Shown in pieces: positions 13,641 to 26,037 of a stretch of 64,000 nucleotides of DNA. The stretch spans positions 62,001 through 126,000 of the forward strand of contig NW_002060960.1 in assembly GCF_000150275.1 (NCBI RefSeq), read 5' to 3'. This DNA is from Trichoplax adhaerens. Its lineage: Eukaryota > Placozoa > Uniplacotomia > Trichoplacea > Trichoplacidae. The notes below the pieces were generated by a model. That model ran no database searches. It was not told the DNA's origin and saw only the letters and a list, made by a program, of their open reading frames with translations. Each line of letters starts with the position of its first letter. The first letter of the stretch is position 1. The translations under genes were made by a program, and so were the position numbers.

Positions 13641-14189
13641 ACTACTGTATATAGCAGAAATTTTATTTACTGCTATATTAAAATAAACTAATGGATGCCG
13701 TTAGATAATGCCCTTTGTTATTACTTATCTATTATGCCCTTGCATTCAAGACGTTATGACGTAATCGACGAAATCAACGAAAGTAATTCAAGATGATAGA
13801 TAACACTGAGCGTTATGCCTCATAATAATCAATATTGAAAACGCCCAGTATTGTCTCGCGGATGATTGCAGGCTCGTTTCTACACCACTAGTCAAGGTTA
13901 TGAATAGACTTAAATCACTTGGAAAATTGCTGACGCCCAAGCATATAAACTGGCTTGCCTGGCAGTCAATTAATAATAGTCGCCGTTGTGAAGATAGGAC
14001 TCAAAGTTCATCGATTACGGGAGCATTATTTTCATTCAAGGTAACTGTAAATAGTTTTGCCATTTTTCCAGAAATGATAAATAGAAATTAATCGTTGCGA
14101 TAGGAGAAGGTAAAGCTAAGCTTTACTTATAGTCTGATTATCTTCTGTCATAGCGATTGATACAGCCAAGGAAAAGGAGTTGAAAATTA

Positions 14190-17100
14190 TGAAAAGTAGT
14201 GGCTTAATCAAGCATTTTCTATGCTTTGCTATACTGGTAAGTCGAACCGACAGGTAGATGTTATTTATCGCTTAATTGATCTTTTCCATGCTCGAGGTTA
14301 TAAGATTGATGAGCAATTGCTACCGTCGGTATAAATTAGAAAAGTAAAATGGTTTGTCGCACTTAGCTGGGATACTAATGTTGTCAACCATTAAATTGAT
14401 TATGATCATCTTTATTGGCCATGGTAATGAAGCTAATCTTTCTTGCTTTTATATTTTAGTCTGCCTTAATCTATGATGTCAAATCTGGTAAGTATGTAGT
14501 TAAACGAGTAGGTAATATTGTTTAAAGTACGATTCAAATGGATTTTTGCAACAAATTATGACTGATTATTTTTTCTTGAAGAGAATACAACGTAATTTAG
14601 TTGATTTATGGAAAAGACAAGAGCAAAATTTGTACTTTTAGCTATAAATATCACTTAATGATAGTTAAAGTTTAAGAATTGATGTGCAATTACAATTTAG
14701 CTACAACAATAACCATCCATAATCATTAATAAATGGAGGAGACCTTTACTCATTGAATATCAGCTTCTAAATCTTTTTAAAACCATGCCCTTTTTAACGA
14801 AAATAGCTGCAATCAGTTTATAGTCTGTTCTGTATCATAGTAAGAGTTTTCAATAGAAGCGAATAGGATTCCGCTAGTTGTAAATTATTTTTTTGAATCT
14901 ATTCATTACTGAAAAATGTTTCACCAAAACGAATTTACAATTTGAATAACTTCCCGCCAAACATTTTATGATTATTAGCCTCTTGCCCAGCAAATGAATG
15001 CTGTAATGGCAACAACGTGACCTCGCAGTCAGGCATTAAGAGTTGCTCTTGCGATCCGAATTACACGGGCCAATACTGCGATAAAAGTAAGTCCATCAAA
15101 TAGATACCGACTTATTAGACTACTGGGCACAATAAAAGGTAGTCTATCATTTCATTAAGAATAACTGTATGTCAATAATTGTGATATGAACTATTGGTAG
15201 GACTAGAAATTGCTCCAGTCATTCAAGTATTTGGTGCAAATGGTTTGCAAGGAAGTAACATTGCTATAAATTGTTTCCTTATAACTACGAATAATGGAAT
15301 GGGCGATGTTTCAACAACAGTCAATTTTACTTGGGTAATTGACGATAAAACTGTATCAGGTAATAGAATGAGTTTATACGTAAAACTGGGGAAAATCTTC
15401 AGGTTTAATAGAGTATTTTCACATATAGCGACAACTAATAGCGAGCATTTTTACATGATAATAGCAAATTCTTCGTTGTCCATTGTGAATGCGCCAACAT
15501 CTTCAGAACTTAAACTTTTAAGTATCGCATATCCAAGTCCGTATCAGATAGCTAAATGTATAGCAGCTAACAAAATCGGTTCTACATCTGCTCAAATTAA
15601 TATTACAGTCATTGCTCAAGGTCAGTAGAATTTAATAAACTTTATGTTTGAAAATAACAAGTACTCTGATATCAAAATCAAAGTATCCTAATCAAATAGA
15701 TATTCTAGGCAAATTTTTAGCTTTGATTTATGATTTGTAATCATATATAGTCTGGAAAGTCGTATGTCTCATCCGGAGTATTTATATCTTGTACTAGAGT
15801 AAATTTCTCTTCATTTATAACACTAAAAATGTCTACTTCTCTACTTATCTCTACCACAATTGCAAGCATGCGAGCTGCAAACTTACATCATACTTTATAA
15901 CGTATTAATCTACAATTACTTATAATTCTGAAAAAGATTCTTATTATAGCCTATAAAATTTTTCTGCATGTCAGAGTAGTCATTAAATAATAGTGCATGA
16001 TAAGCCAATCGATAATTTGTTTCAATATCCAACCTTTGGTGATATTAAATATTGTATTACCCTAATAGGTTCTTCCATTTGTCAAAGCGACAATTATAAG
16101 GATGTAGTATGGCAAATCTCTCGTCCAACCTCTACAACTTCACAAAAGTGCCCGTATCAAGCAATCGGTATGTTATGCTGGCCCTAATGTCAGACAATTA
16201 AATGTATTTGTAAGCTATTTCTTAAAAGGATTGAAATTGTAATCCTTTAATCTCACATAACAGATCACTTTTTTATGTTGACAAGGTACCGCTACACGTC
16301 GCTGTATTTATTTCGGTAATAATTCACATGGATGGGAGGAACCTAATTTTTTAAACTGTATTAGAGGACAGCTTATGCTCCTAAACTCCTGGATTAAGGT
16401 ACTGTATAGCACCTTTGTTTTGGTTTAAAATGGATAACTATGTCAGTAGCATTCATTCATTTTCTTCAACGTATAATGTGAAAACTACTATATAGTCATT
16501 CTTTTACATGAATATATTTTCAGGAAGCTGTAGCTAGTAAATAATTAATAGATCATTACATTGGCAATTTTATAGTACTCTCTCAAATTTATGCTATAAC
16601 TTTGATATTAATCATGATAACGTTTATTATTCCTACGATATTAATCTTTCTAGCATTACGATGTTTAGGACTTTTATTCGAAGATATTTATGTCACACGA
16701 GATAAATTTTATTTTATTTTTAAACTAGAATTCATCCAGTTCAATTCGAGCAAGCGCAATAAATCAAATTATTAATAGTCTAGGGCCAGCACTAACCTAT
16801 ACAAAGGCGATGCCCTTATTAACTGGAGATTTAAATACAGCAACCAATATTATACAGGGGCTATCGTCTCTAGCGACAAATTACAGTGCAACCCAATCAA
16901 TGGTAAGTTTATTAAAAAATACATTAAATGTGTAGCTTTAGAAATTCTGTTATACGATATAACATTCAAATTTTGTCTAGTCCATAGCTACAGCTGTTCA
17001 AAATATCATAAACGCTGACAATGCTAATGGATGGAGCTATATCACTAAGCAAGCAGTAAGTCGCTAGAGATGCTGTCTATCCTTGCCATTTTGAGTGAAT

Positions 17101-20100
17101 CGAATCTATGAGCGAAACGCAATAACGTTATTAAGCTATAAATAACTACGCAACAATAGCTAAAGAAATAAATAAGAAATTTCTAATGTAATGTTCATTT
17201 TTAATTTTGCAGAATAGCGCAAGGCTCGCCACCTTAATTCAGAGTTTAAACGATATTGGACTTAAAACTAACTTTTCTGGCCAATCTTTAGCCATAAATA
17301 AGAATACCTATCGTAAGAACACGGATAAAAATACAACAAATACTATTTTATGTACTTCATGGAATCAATATTTTAGTGCTTTATATAGCCGTATGTATGC
17401 CTAATTCTAATTGTAACACTTTTTAATCATATGCTGCTTCAGATTCATACATTCAGTCAACCAATGCTAATACTTCCGTCATAACTATACCGTATGCTTC
17501 AAGTACAACTCAATTCTTAACCACTACCAGCTTAAGTTTCAACGATAACTTATTTGCTGCTAATAATGGTTTGTATTTATTCATTAGTAGAAACCAGCCA
17601 TAGATAGGATCTCCGATAAATTAGCCTATTCGTTAAATTGTTCTAGCATGCAATGATGCATAATTATCATTTGCTTAACTATTGATCGGGCAGTAAAATC
17701 ATTGCCGATGAAAGTTTTCTATTTTCATATGTAAAGTTACCAGTTGAAAATTAATAGCATTGTCCACTTTTTATCATTCCAGTTATAAAAATCACTAAAG
17801 TAGCCGCCTCTAAATTTTCTTCATTACAAAATCTATGGCCAGTAGTTCGTACTGATCTTGATTCCAGGTAAACAAGCATTGAATCATAAATTAGCTTTGA
17901 AGTAGATTATAAATGAATATTGGAACATGCTCTATTCTACCAATGATCATATTATAAAGTAACCTTATTTCTTTCTATCGCTACATAATCATACGCGTAT
18001 CCCTAACAGCATAGAATTAAGTGCCGAGAATGAACTAGCCATGCTATCGGAAGTAGTATCAGCGACTACCTTACCCAAAATCTCTAATACAACTCTCAGC
18101 AATATCTACATCAACTATCAACACTTCCAAACTAACGTAAATTTTCCAATTATAACATTCCAGAAATACTTTAATCTTCGTATTGCTTAAAATTTATCAT
18201 CGATTTTTTGATTACAGGTTACAATCAGTACAACTTCAATTATTTGTGCATATTTCGATATCACAAGGTAAGAGAATAAACGCTTGTACAGTTTCCCTAC
18301 ATCCTATTGCTACGAAATGAGATTTTTACTAGTTATATGAATACAGTTTTATAAGTTTACTCTAATTTTAACCCATTTTGTTTGATAACTGTGGCATATC
18401 CACTTAAACATAAAATTTCGTAGTGTGTTAGTCTATCGAGAGACTATCGGTAAAATCGTTGCCTACATGCTTTATTTTAATATATCATCATCACTATATA
18501 TGAATCATCGGCCCTTATTTTATTTATGGAATATTATGACATTTGTTAGTATATGCAATAGGTCGTTGGTAAATTGTTAGCTTTGTTCAGTTATATAACG
18601 GCATAGTAACTATAACCTTTAGCTTAATGCTCTATCTCTACTGAAATTGTTTGGAAATTTCTAGCGAATCTTCCTTGTTATACAGCAGAAGATTTTCAAA
18701 ATTGTATCGCTTGTAATTGTACGTACGACTAATTTTCATTCCATCATTGAATATGACAGCGGTAAATGGAACAACAAAACTTGCTCAAGAGTTAAAGATA
18801 ATGTGACCAATCCTAAAACATCCAGATGTGACTGCAACGCATTTGGTGTTTATGGTTTATTATATATTAAACCAAAACAAATTGTAAGTAGAGTATGATA
18901 AAATGTATGTTTTGCTTTGTGTTAGTTAACTGCTTATAATGACTACGATTATGGCCATGTTCATTCAAGGTGAATTTAAGTGCCTTTTCATTCAATTTTC
19001 CCGTCCATATAGATTGCTCCAATTTACTTTACACTTCCGACAACATTCCCATGCTTTGCAGTTGGCATTGGTGGTAGCTTAGTCACCCTCATTATTCATA
19101 TTGTCTTAGCTATGTAAGTTATGTATAAATCAAATTTTGCAAATCGTAGATTAATCATTAACTAGATATTTCTTGCACAACTTTCTATGGTATCTATTCA
19201 ATCACACTCATTTTTGCATTAATGTTATTTACTAATTAAATCAACGTGCAATTTCTTTAATTTTTAATTTTAATTCTATCGAAAATGTCACAATAAAAGC
19301 CGTAGCCGAGGAAGAAAAAGTATTTCATCAATAAACTTATGCTTTACTACATTCGCCGCCAGCATATTGATTATTGTTGGCCCATTTCTGCAACTTATTA
19401 ATGTTAAAGTTAATGTAAGTCCAAGATAGAAAAAATTCTCTTGCTATCGCTATAAAAGAACATACAAAATCAGCGTAGAAATTTAAATAATTGTTTTAAT
19501 CGAATCTATAAATTATTCTTAATATAGTGGGCAAGTTTTTGCTTACCTGTTGCTATTACCACCCATGATCTCGCTTTGATTGCGTCGATGGCGACAATTG
19601 TTGAAGTCCACTTTCATATGAATGGCGTAATCAATGCTAAATCCAAAGTGAATGAACTGGGTTTAGTACTCTTATCCTACGGTACTGCAATTATTTATTG
19701 GCTACAGCATATGCATAAGTGCTTTTAAACTTTTAAAACTAGAAATTATAATATAGTACTTTATAAGCTAATTGATAAATCCTTGCTAACAGTTTTTAAA
19801 GTGTAGCTATTACCAGCTATAATTACATTTGGTCTTAAAATGTTTTATAGCACGACAAACGGAGGAGTTTTCGGTCGTCATATGAAGCATTTGATCATTT
19901 GTTAGATAGAAATCGTTGAACAATAACTGCTGTTATTAGACTTCTAAATTACTTTCAAGGGATTTAGCTATCCCATTAGCTAACCATAGCGTATATATAT
20001 ATAACATCATATTTTATGGTAATAAATAGTACTATCTGAAAAATTACAATATTTCTTGCTACTAAATTGCTTAATATGCTAATTTTTATGGAATATTATA

Positions 20101-22155
20101 AAGTAGGCTATTATCTTGAATATCATTTAATTTACGCTATATCTTACTCGTAGATTCATTGAATAACAATCACGTTTGTCATTGAATTTTAATATATAAT
20201 TAAGGCTTCATAATAATTTCACAAAACAAATCGTTACCAATAATTCATTTTAAATTTCAAAGCTTCTCATTTATCAGAGTTTATTATATAATTACCATTC
20301 TAAAGTTGAAATACAATTATGCAAATATCAAATCTTTTTAAATAATATGCCAACGGTCGCATTCTTTTTTACTAGCCAAATCATGAATTAGTTTAGAGTT
20401 TAAATGAAGAAATAAGTATTGCCATTTTATATAAAACTAAAAAATATAATAACGTAGACTGTATAACAATGCAAGATAACCAGAACACCTTAAAAAAAAT
20501 TAACGGATTTAACTGTATATAGGTTTGAAAATTAGCACCTTCTATATCACTGAAATCATGTTATTAAATTTATACCTAATTTAGGAATCCCTGGTATGAT
20601 TGTTGGACCTATTGCAGGAGCTTTTTCAAGAATTTATGTTAATCCGCAAACGTGAGTTGGAATAAATTATATTGTGAAACATTTGCATAAAAACTCTACT
20701 TATAAATATCAAGCTGCCTATGCGTTCTTGAAATGCGCTGTTTTGTGATAAATTAAATCTTTCCTTGAAAATCAGATAATACTACTTGTCTGTATTCCAC
20801 GTAAACCAATTACAAACTATCTCGGAGCTAAGCCAAAAATTTTCTAAAATTAGTCCTAACATTTGATCATACGCATTCGTTCTCCTTCAAATGAAGAAAT
20901 TATACCATTAGAGTACTTCCAGAGCCAAAGCCATGAGGCAGTCTCAACTATGCGATACCACTATTAATTAGGATACCTAATTGCTTTCACCGAATTATAC
21001 AAATGATCTAGCTTACTAACTAAACCTTTATCCTAATTATACAGAAAATATAATTAGAACTAGTTATTAATTGATGCTTAATACTTGACTTTTTTTACAG
21101 ATGTTGGTTGAGCAACAACAATAACTTATCGCTAACCTTTCTAGTCCCGGTGGCTGTCTTTGCCTTTGTAATGATAATCTAGCAGTTGTTGCGATTTCTT
21201 GTCGTCTGCAATCAAATAAAGCTAAATTCTTAGTCCTTACAATACTAAAGAAATATCTAATGAATTCAAAATTGTGCATAACTAGGTTGCCCTGGTCGTA
21301 TACTTTGTATCAATCTATAAATATTATGCCAGTACAACGAAATACACCCGAAAAAATATTTCGTAAGTAAACCAATATACTAATTTTAATAGATGCTTTT
21401 GATTTTATCTCGCCAATACGGTCCCAAGTTCAACATGAAATAATGGTTAATATTATAGCATTAGATAAATCAAAGCAGTATATTCACCTAATAGTTGATC
21501 ACACATTTAGTATTATTATTACTTTATCTCGAAGATTTAGTATTTGACTGCACTTTTTTATGCTTACTCTTTTCAGAAAACATATCATACTGTTACTGAT
21601 ACTGATGATTTCCATGTTTGGAGCTTATATTATTACCGGTTTAAACTATCGACAGAAGTTGGATGAAATATTTTTCTACATTTTTGACGTTTTAATTGCC
21701 TTACAGGTTAGGGTTTTTTCTTCATAAGAATAATTAATATATGGCAGTAAAGCTAATACAATCATTTTTCACTGTTTATTACTCAATAGGGTATCACCCT
21801 TTTCATACTGTGCATTTTTACTAGCTTAAAGGTCAGCTTTAAACCTTAATCTATTTCGAGATATTTCAGGCAAATTGATTTAAGAAAGCTTTGACTAGAT
21901 CAATTTGAGTTAATAAATATTAATTGCAAATATATTATAAGAATATAAAGGCGTGTTAATCTATCTCAAATACGTTTTTTCAATTATCATTATAGTACGA
22001 TGTCACTGGAAGAAACAGAGATAGGTAAGGAATTAACTTCAATTTCAGTTTCATTTACTCAATCTCATTAATGGTAAAATTAACTCTTTAATTTACACCA
22101 ACCCAGCTTACGCATCGCCGAGACCAAAAATTTAGATGAAGAGACTAAAATATAA
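14190..22155 (+). CDS. Adhesion GPCR (EGF-Ig-HRM-GAIN-7TM) with degenerate GPS and a frame break in TM5
   Basis: Cell-surface adhesion-class GPCR of about 885 residues; ligand unknown. Exons: 14190-14237, 14460-14487, 14979-15086, 15201-15620, 15994-16167, 16286-16398, 16729-16902, 16981-17055, 17213-17312, 17443-17568, 17783-17867, 18010-18136, 18218-18267, 18760-18883, 19013-19113, 19300-19414, 19528-19681, 20585-20651, 21101-21285 (frame break inside), 21333-21362, 21577-21706, 21790-21831, 21996-22024, 22107-22155. ATG 14190 begins a signal peptide (MKSSGLIKHFLCFAIL). An EGF-like module (CSCDPNYTGQYC), an Ig-like exon, a hormone-receptor motif split over two exons (KCPYQAIG, ATRRC) and GAIN helices follow. 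The GPS keeps its four Cys (ICAYFD, KTC, CDC) but reads NAFG where HL-S/T is expected. 7TM landmarks are SMATIVEVHFHMNGV (TM3), CWLS (loop 2) and LIALQ-GITLF (TM7). At 21167 the frame must slip one base to continue in TM5; this could be real decay, polymorphism or a sequence error in the TTT run. Confidence 0.85.
19807..19905 (+). other. TM4-like open stretch inside a GPCR intron
   Basis: In the intron between the TM3 and TM4 exons, one frame reads LLPAIITFGLKMFYSTTNG before a stop. This resembles the TM4 start of the neighbouring minus-strand receptor (GIPALISG... IKFYLSSQG). Phase does not fit the TM3 exon donor at 19681, whereas the exon at 20585 does. It may be a relic duplicate of the TM4 exon, or a chance hydrophobic frame. 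Confidence 0.25.
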
Positions 22156-22499
22156 AAGACGGCACAGATCTCCATCCGGAATAACTCGTTCTAAAATCTA
22201 CCGGTTGCAAAATTTTTTAATTTTGAAATTAAAATCCGAAGATTTTCACTTTTTAATGTTGCATTCTAGCAACCATGCCTTTTAGCAACTTTGCTAAATC
22301 ATGGCTGAGTTGAATTCTATTTATAAGATTCGGACTAAAAAAGAGTAAAGGAATTCATGTTTGTGTTTGCGTTACTACTACTACAACATACTAGCCCTAT
22401 TTAATGGCTCATTCCAGAGCAATTTCTATAAATCAACAGTAAAATCAAGAGCGTTTAATTTCCACGATAGGCTAAAAATATTCTAAACACTGCTGATAA

Positions 22500-23850
22500 T
22501 AATCCATAGTTACGGTTTTTGAATTTTTATAATATCAGATATTACCAAAAATTTTTTAAAATAGGTAATTAATTGATACCAGTACAATTTCATTGCTACG
22601 TTCTTCTCTTACAGATAGTCTTGTAGGTAGAAATTTTACAATTAGATCGGCAATTAGATTGTATTGATAGACTAGCCTATGTTAATCAGACAGATACATT
22701 TGATAAATAGATACAGTAAGCTGTATTATTTTTAAGATACCTGCGATTGGAATAAATTACTTAGTCAACTGTCGTGATAATATATGTTACTTTAATCAAG
22801 GAGTTGAATAAATCGATACATGCAAATCCTTTTTCTGTTTATTAAGGCATAATTTACTGCCGAAATAACGCGAATATTGCAAGCAACACAATTAAAATCA
22901 GATTTATCACTTCCTTGTGATATACTGTATGAACGCAAAGTTAAGTTGTAAGAGTTACGTGCATATGTAATACTGTCAAATGACTAACTTATCATTAATA
23001 ATTTTATTCTCTATCAAATTGCAGCCAGTTTTATAAATTACCTATAACAGTATTATATTTTAATTTCGTTATTAAGTTAAGCAGGTGCTATACCCAATTT
23101 ATTTCATGAGTAAGGAGTTGATAACATATAAATTATTTAGACACAATTTATATTTTATTTTAGGTATGCTGATACCACTTTATAAAATAGGAAATAGTAT
23201 ACTGTCAAAATTTTGAATTCTCAAGAGAATCGCTTATAGCAATCAGTTTAATGTAAAATAAGATTGCTTATCTAGGAATGTGTCAAATTATCAGTGACAT
23301 GTTTTACATGATTTCAATAGAAAATTGCTTAATTTTACAGCACTATTTATTTCTGAATTGTTTAACAAATTTCGAGTTCTGTTTGTTTAAAGGGAGCCTA
23401 TCGCTTCTAATGCTTCTTCTAATGATAGAATATCGTTAGCATTTAGAGTTTTGGTGTTTGTAAAAGTTAAAGAGAACAAAGCTGAAAGTAGACTCGTAGT
23501 GCTGTGATTTCTGCTATAGTTTTAAATATTCCTCGTTACAAATTTATAACATTGCCCATACGAAAGCTCACTCGAGAGTGATCTCAATAGATCTATAGTA
23601 AATCAAGCGTGCATGATCTCTAGCATAAGTTTCAAGTGTTGTAAATACCGATAATTAATTATAACGATTGTTAACATTTTAAAATTTTTTAATATCTAAG
23701 AATTTCCAAAAAATTAAAAATTGATTATTAATCAATTCCAGTGCAATTTCATGGCTATATACTTCTGTTATAGATGCTCTTGTCAGCAGAGAAGATATTA
23801 TTACTAGATAAGCCTATTAATTGTACCGATAGACGGTTATATGATAAGCA
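22500..23850. repeat. Direct duplication of about 1.16 kb, diverged
   Basis: Sequence around 22500-22690 recurs around 23660-23840. The anchors CCAGTACAATTTCATTGCTA (about 22579) and CCAGTGCAATTTCATGGCTA (about 23737) lie 1,158 bases apart, followed in both by CTTCT-TTA-AGAT--TCTTGT and then GATAGAC. Indels break the alignment in between. The duplicated unit coincides with the GPCR exon relics. Confidence 0.6.
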
Positions 23851-24800
23851 AATAAGTATTTTTGTTGAATGGTAAATCAAAGCTTCATTTTAATCTCTAT
23901 TGAATTGCAGCCAGTTTTTTTAATAATTCGTATAATGCAATTGTAGTGTATTTAGAACATACAACGGCTATATTCTACTCTTAAATATAGACATCTTGTA
24001 TGATCTTATATTGAGACATATCTTCAGTCTGTTCGCTCTACATTCAAATATGGCTTACTACATTTAGTTATTACAGTCCTCGCTATTTTCTACAATCATC
24101 TGCTATTCTATAATCTGTTATGACATATGTTGAATCTAATCCTACAATCATGTTCTCTGCATGTGTTTTAATGCCATAGCTATAAATACCGCCGTTTTTT
24201 CTACCTTTGATTTCTTAAGTTACATTATTAGTCACAGGTAGTATTCACACTTTACTCATGGCAACTAAAACCACATTATCTGACCTGACTCTTCGAACCC
24301 TCCATCACTACAATCCTATATAAATACCCGTATATTGTAAAATTATTGAATCAATTGCAATGAGTAAGAAAAGAGTTTACAATCTAGATTAGGCGTAGAT
24401 GAATTAAATAGCAATGAATTAGTTTATAAATTGGGCAAAATAAGCGTAACAAGTCATTCACAAATGTACGCATATGTGATAATAAGAACTCATCAGATAA
24501 GATAGCCTTTACTGGAAAAGTCAAGCTACTTTCTATTCATGTCGCTCTATAGCTAAGAATATTTTCAATAATGAAAACCTAAGAAGCTCTCTTAGTTTAT
24601 GACTCTAGTCTAGAGTTAACTAATCTATTCTTTTTCGATATCAACTAGAACTCTTGTCTGTTACAGCTGAAATGCTAACATTAAGACCCTCAGTTAGATG
24701 GAGAGCTACTAGTTGCATCGCAATTGAGACAGAGGTTATATTATTATTTGTTAAATTCAAATTTTTGCATTGTATGATTAAGTACCGCAGTGCACTAGTG
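22560..24800 (-). pseudogene. Decayed adhesion-GPCR GAIN exons, two tandem copies
   Basis: Pieces resembling three consecutive GAIN-stalk exons of the minus-strand GPCR (its exons at 53524-53703, 52501-52569 and 52284-52383) lie here on the same strand and in the same order, twice. Copy A: about 24714-24768 (NLNLTNNNITSV, compare [12 protein letters not shown] in the intact gene; about 73 percent identical over 51 bases by eye), about 23890-23940 (AAAACTGGCTGCAATT block, compare the FIKTGSNL exon), and about 23720-23790 (acceptor CTATAACAG, then EVYSHEIALELINN). Copy B: about 23390-23510 (LNANDILSLEEALEAIGS, reached by a frame change), about 23010-23055, and about 22570-22630. Stops and frameshifts interrupt both copies and no 7TM part was found, so this is a relic rather than a gene. 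Confidence 0.6.
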
Positions 24801-26037
24801 CTTGAAATTACTAAATATTGACTCGATAGAGGATATCTACAGTACAATAATAACAAGATCGTTTTATGAGTATACATTAAGCCCGCAACGTATTTAAAAT
24901 ATCAAGATTGAGCAAGTATAAGAAGATTAATAGTTATAATTAATGTATCATTTAAAGAGTTTTCTCGTTGAATTGAGTATAGAAAAGTATGACAGTCAGC
25001 GTATAAGCGATTTAGCTCTGTATTCAATTATCCCACGTCTGATATTCAATACAAGTTAGCAAGACGATATCATGATACGTCTGTGAACATCATACAGAAC
25101 CAATTAAGCTTACTGTCGTCCAATGTCATATCTTTTCGGCCATCTCCATCTTCCATATACCAATAATACAGAAGAAATAATACAGTGTATATTCATGTAT
25201 TCCGATGTACTACGAATCGTATGTTAAGAGTATGCATATGATATCATCTTTAATGCATACGGTATGCCACGGTGTACGAAAGCGTTATCACAAATAATTC
25301 CATCTGAGGAGTAATAATTCTTAATTAACAGTATTTAAAATCTGCTTTGTTACGAACAGTTGCTATGCCATATAAATACTTCTATTCATTTTGGTTACAA
25401 AATTGTACTGGTTTTATTACATAAGGAACAATGTCCTACTCATGATATTGCCCCTCAATTTACAGCTATTCTGGTACTTTATAGCAAGAGCATTAGACAT
25501 TAGAGAAGCAACTGGGTAAACCAGTTAATTACTTTCTAAGCTTATTGTCATCTACCAATATCTACCACATTGGATAATGTAGTAGAGTATATCTTAAGGT
25601 ATATTTTATACTGTACCAGGCACTTTTATACTCAATGATAATGAGCGGTAATCTCCAATTAAGAATGTTTTTCATTGCATGCCATTATAGCGCTGCAAGT
25701 AACTATAGAAACTTTTTTCTGAGTGCCGCCCCTAAATTGTTGTTGTCTTATAGCCTACACTATATAACTCCACAGGCATGACGAGGTACCTATGTTAATT
25801 ACTTTCGATAATTATCTTTGTCAAGCTATATCTACGACACCAAATAATATAATTGACCAGATCTTTATTACATGACAATCGGTGATAAAGTCACAAATTA
25901 TTAGCCTAGAAGAAAGCTATCTTTAATAATTGTAGTAATCTTCGTTTACTGTAAGTCTTATTTGCCATCTCATAATTGAACTGTTTGTTTAGCTAATGTT
26001 ATCTGATATTGAATCTGTTATTCGTTAGATTTTAAGT
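24801..26037. other. Intergenic spacer before the TPR gene
   Basis: About 1.2 kb of AT-rich sequence without supported exons. It should contain the promoter of the TPR gene, but no specific element can be identified. Confidence 0.45.

Larger units (their letters stand above)
10683..14189. other. Repeat-rich intergenic spacer
   Basis: About 3.5 kb between the propeller gene and the first adhesion GPCR. No coding exon is supported. The open stretch 13900-14091 ends in a good donor-like CAAG|GTAACT, but its translation is not domain-like and it lies upstream of a better signal-peptide exon at 14190. The distal part holds the tandem array and hairpin element listed separately. Confidence 0.5.

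Noticed and set aside
13900-14091. 63-codon frame considered as a first exon of the plus-strand GPCR.
   Set aside because: The exon at 14190 gives a proper signal peptide and the correct phase. The 13900 frame adds a non-secretory N-terminus and lies just after the repeat array.
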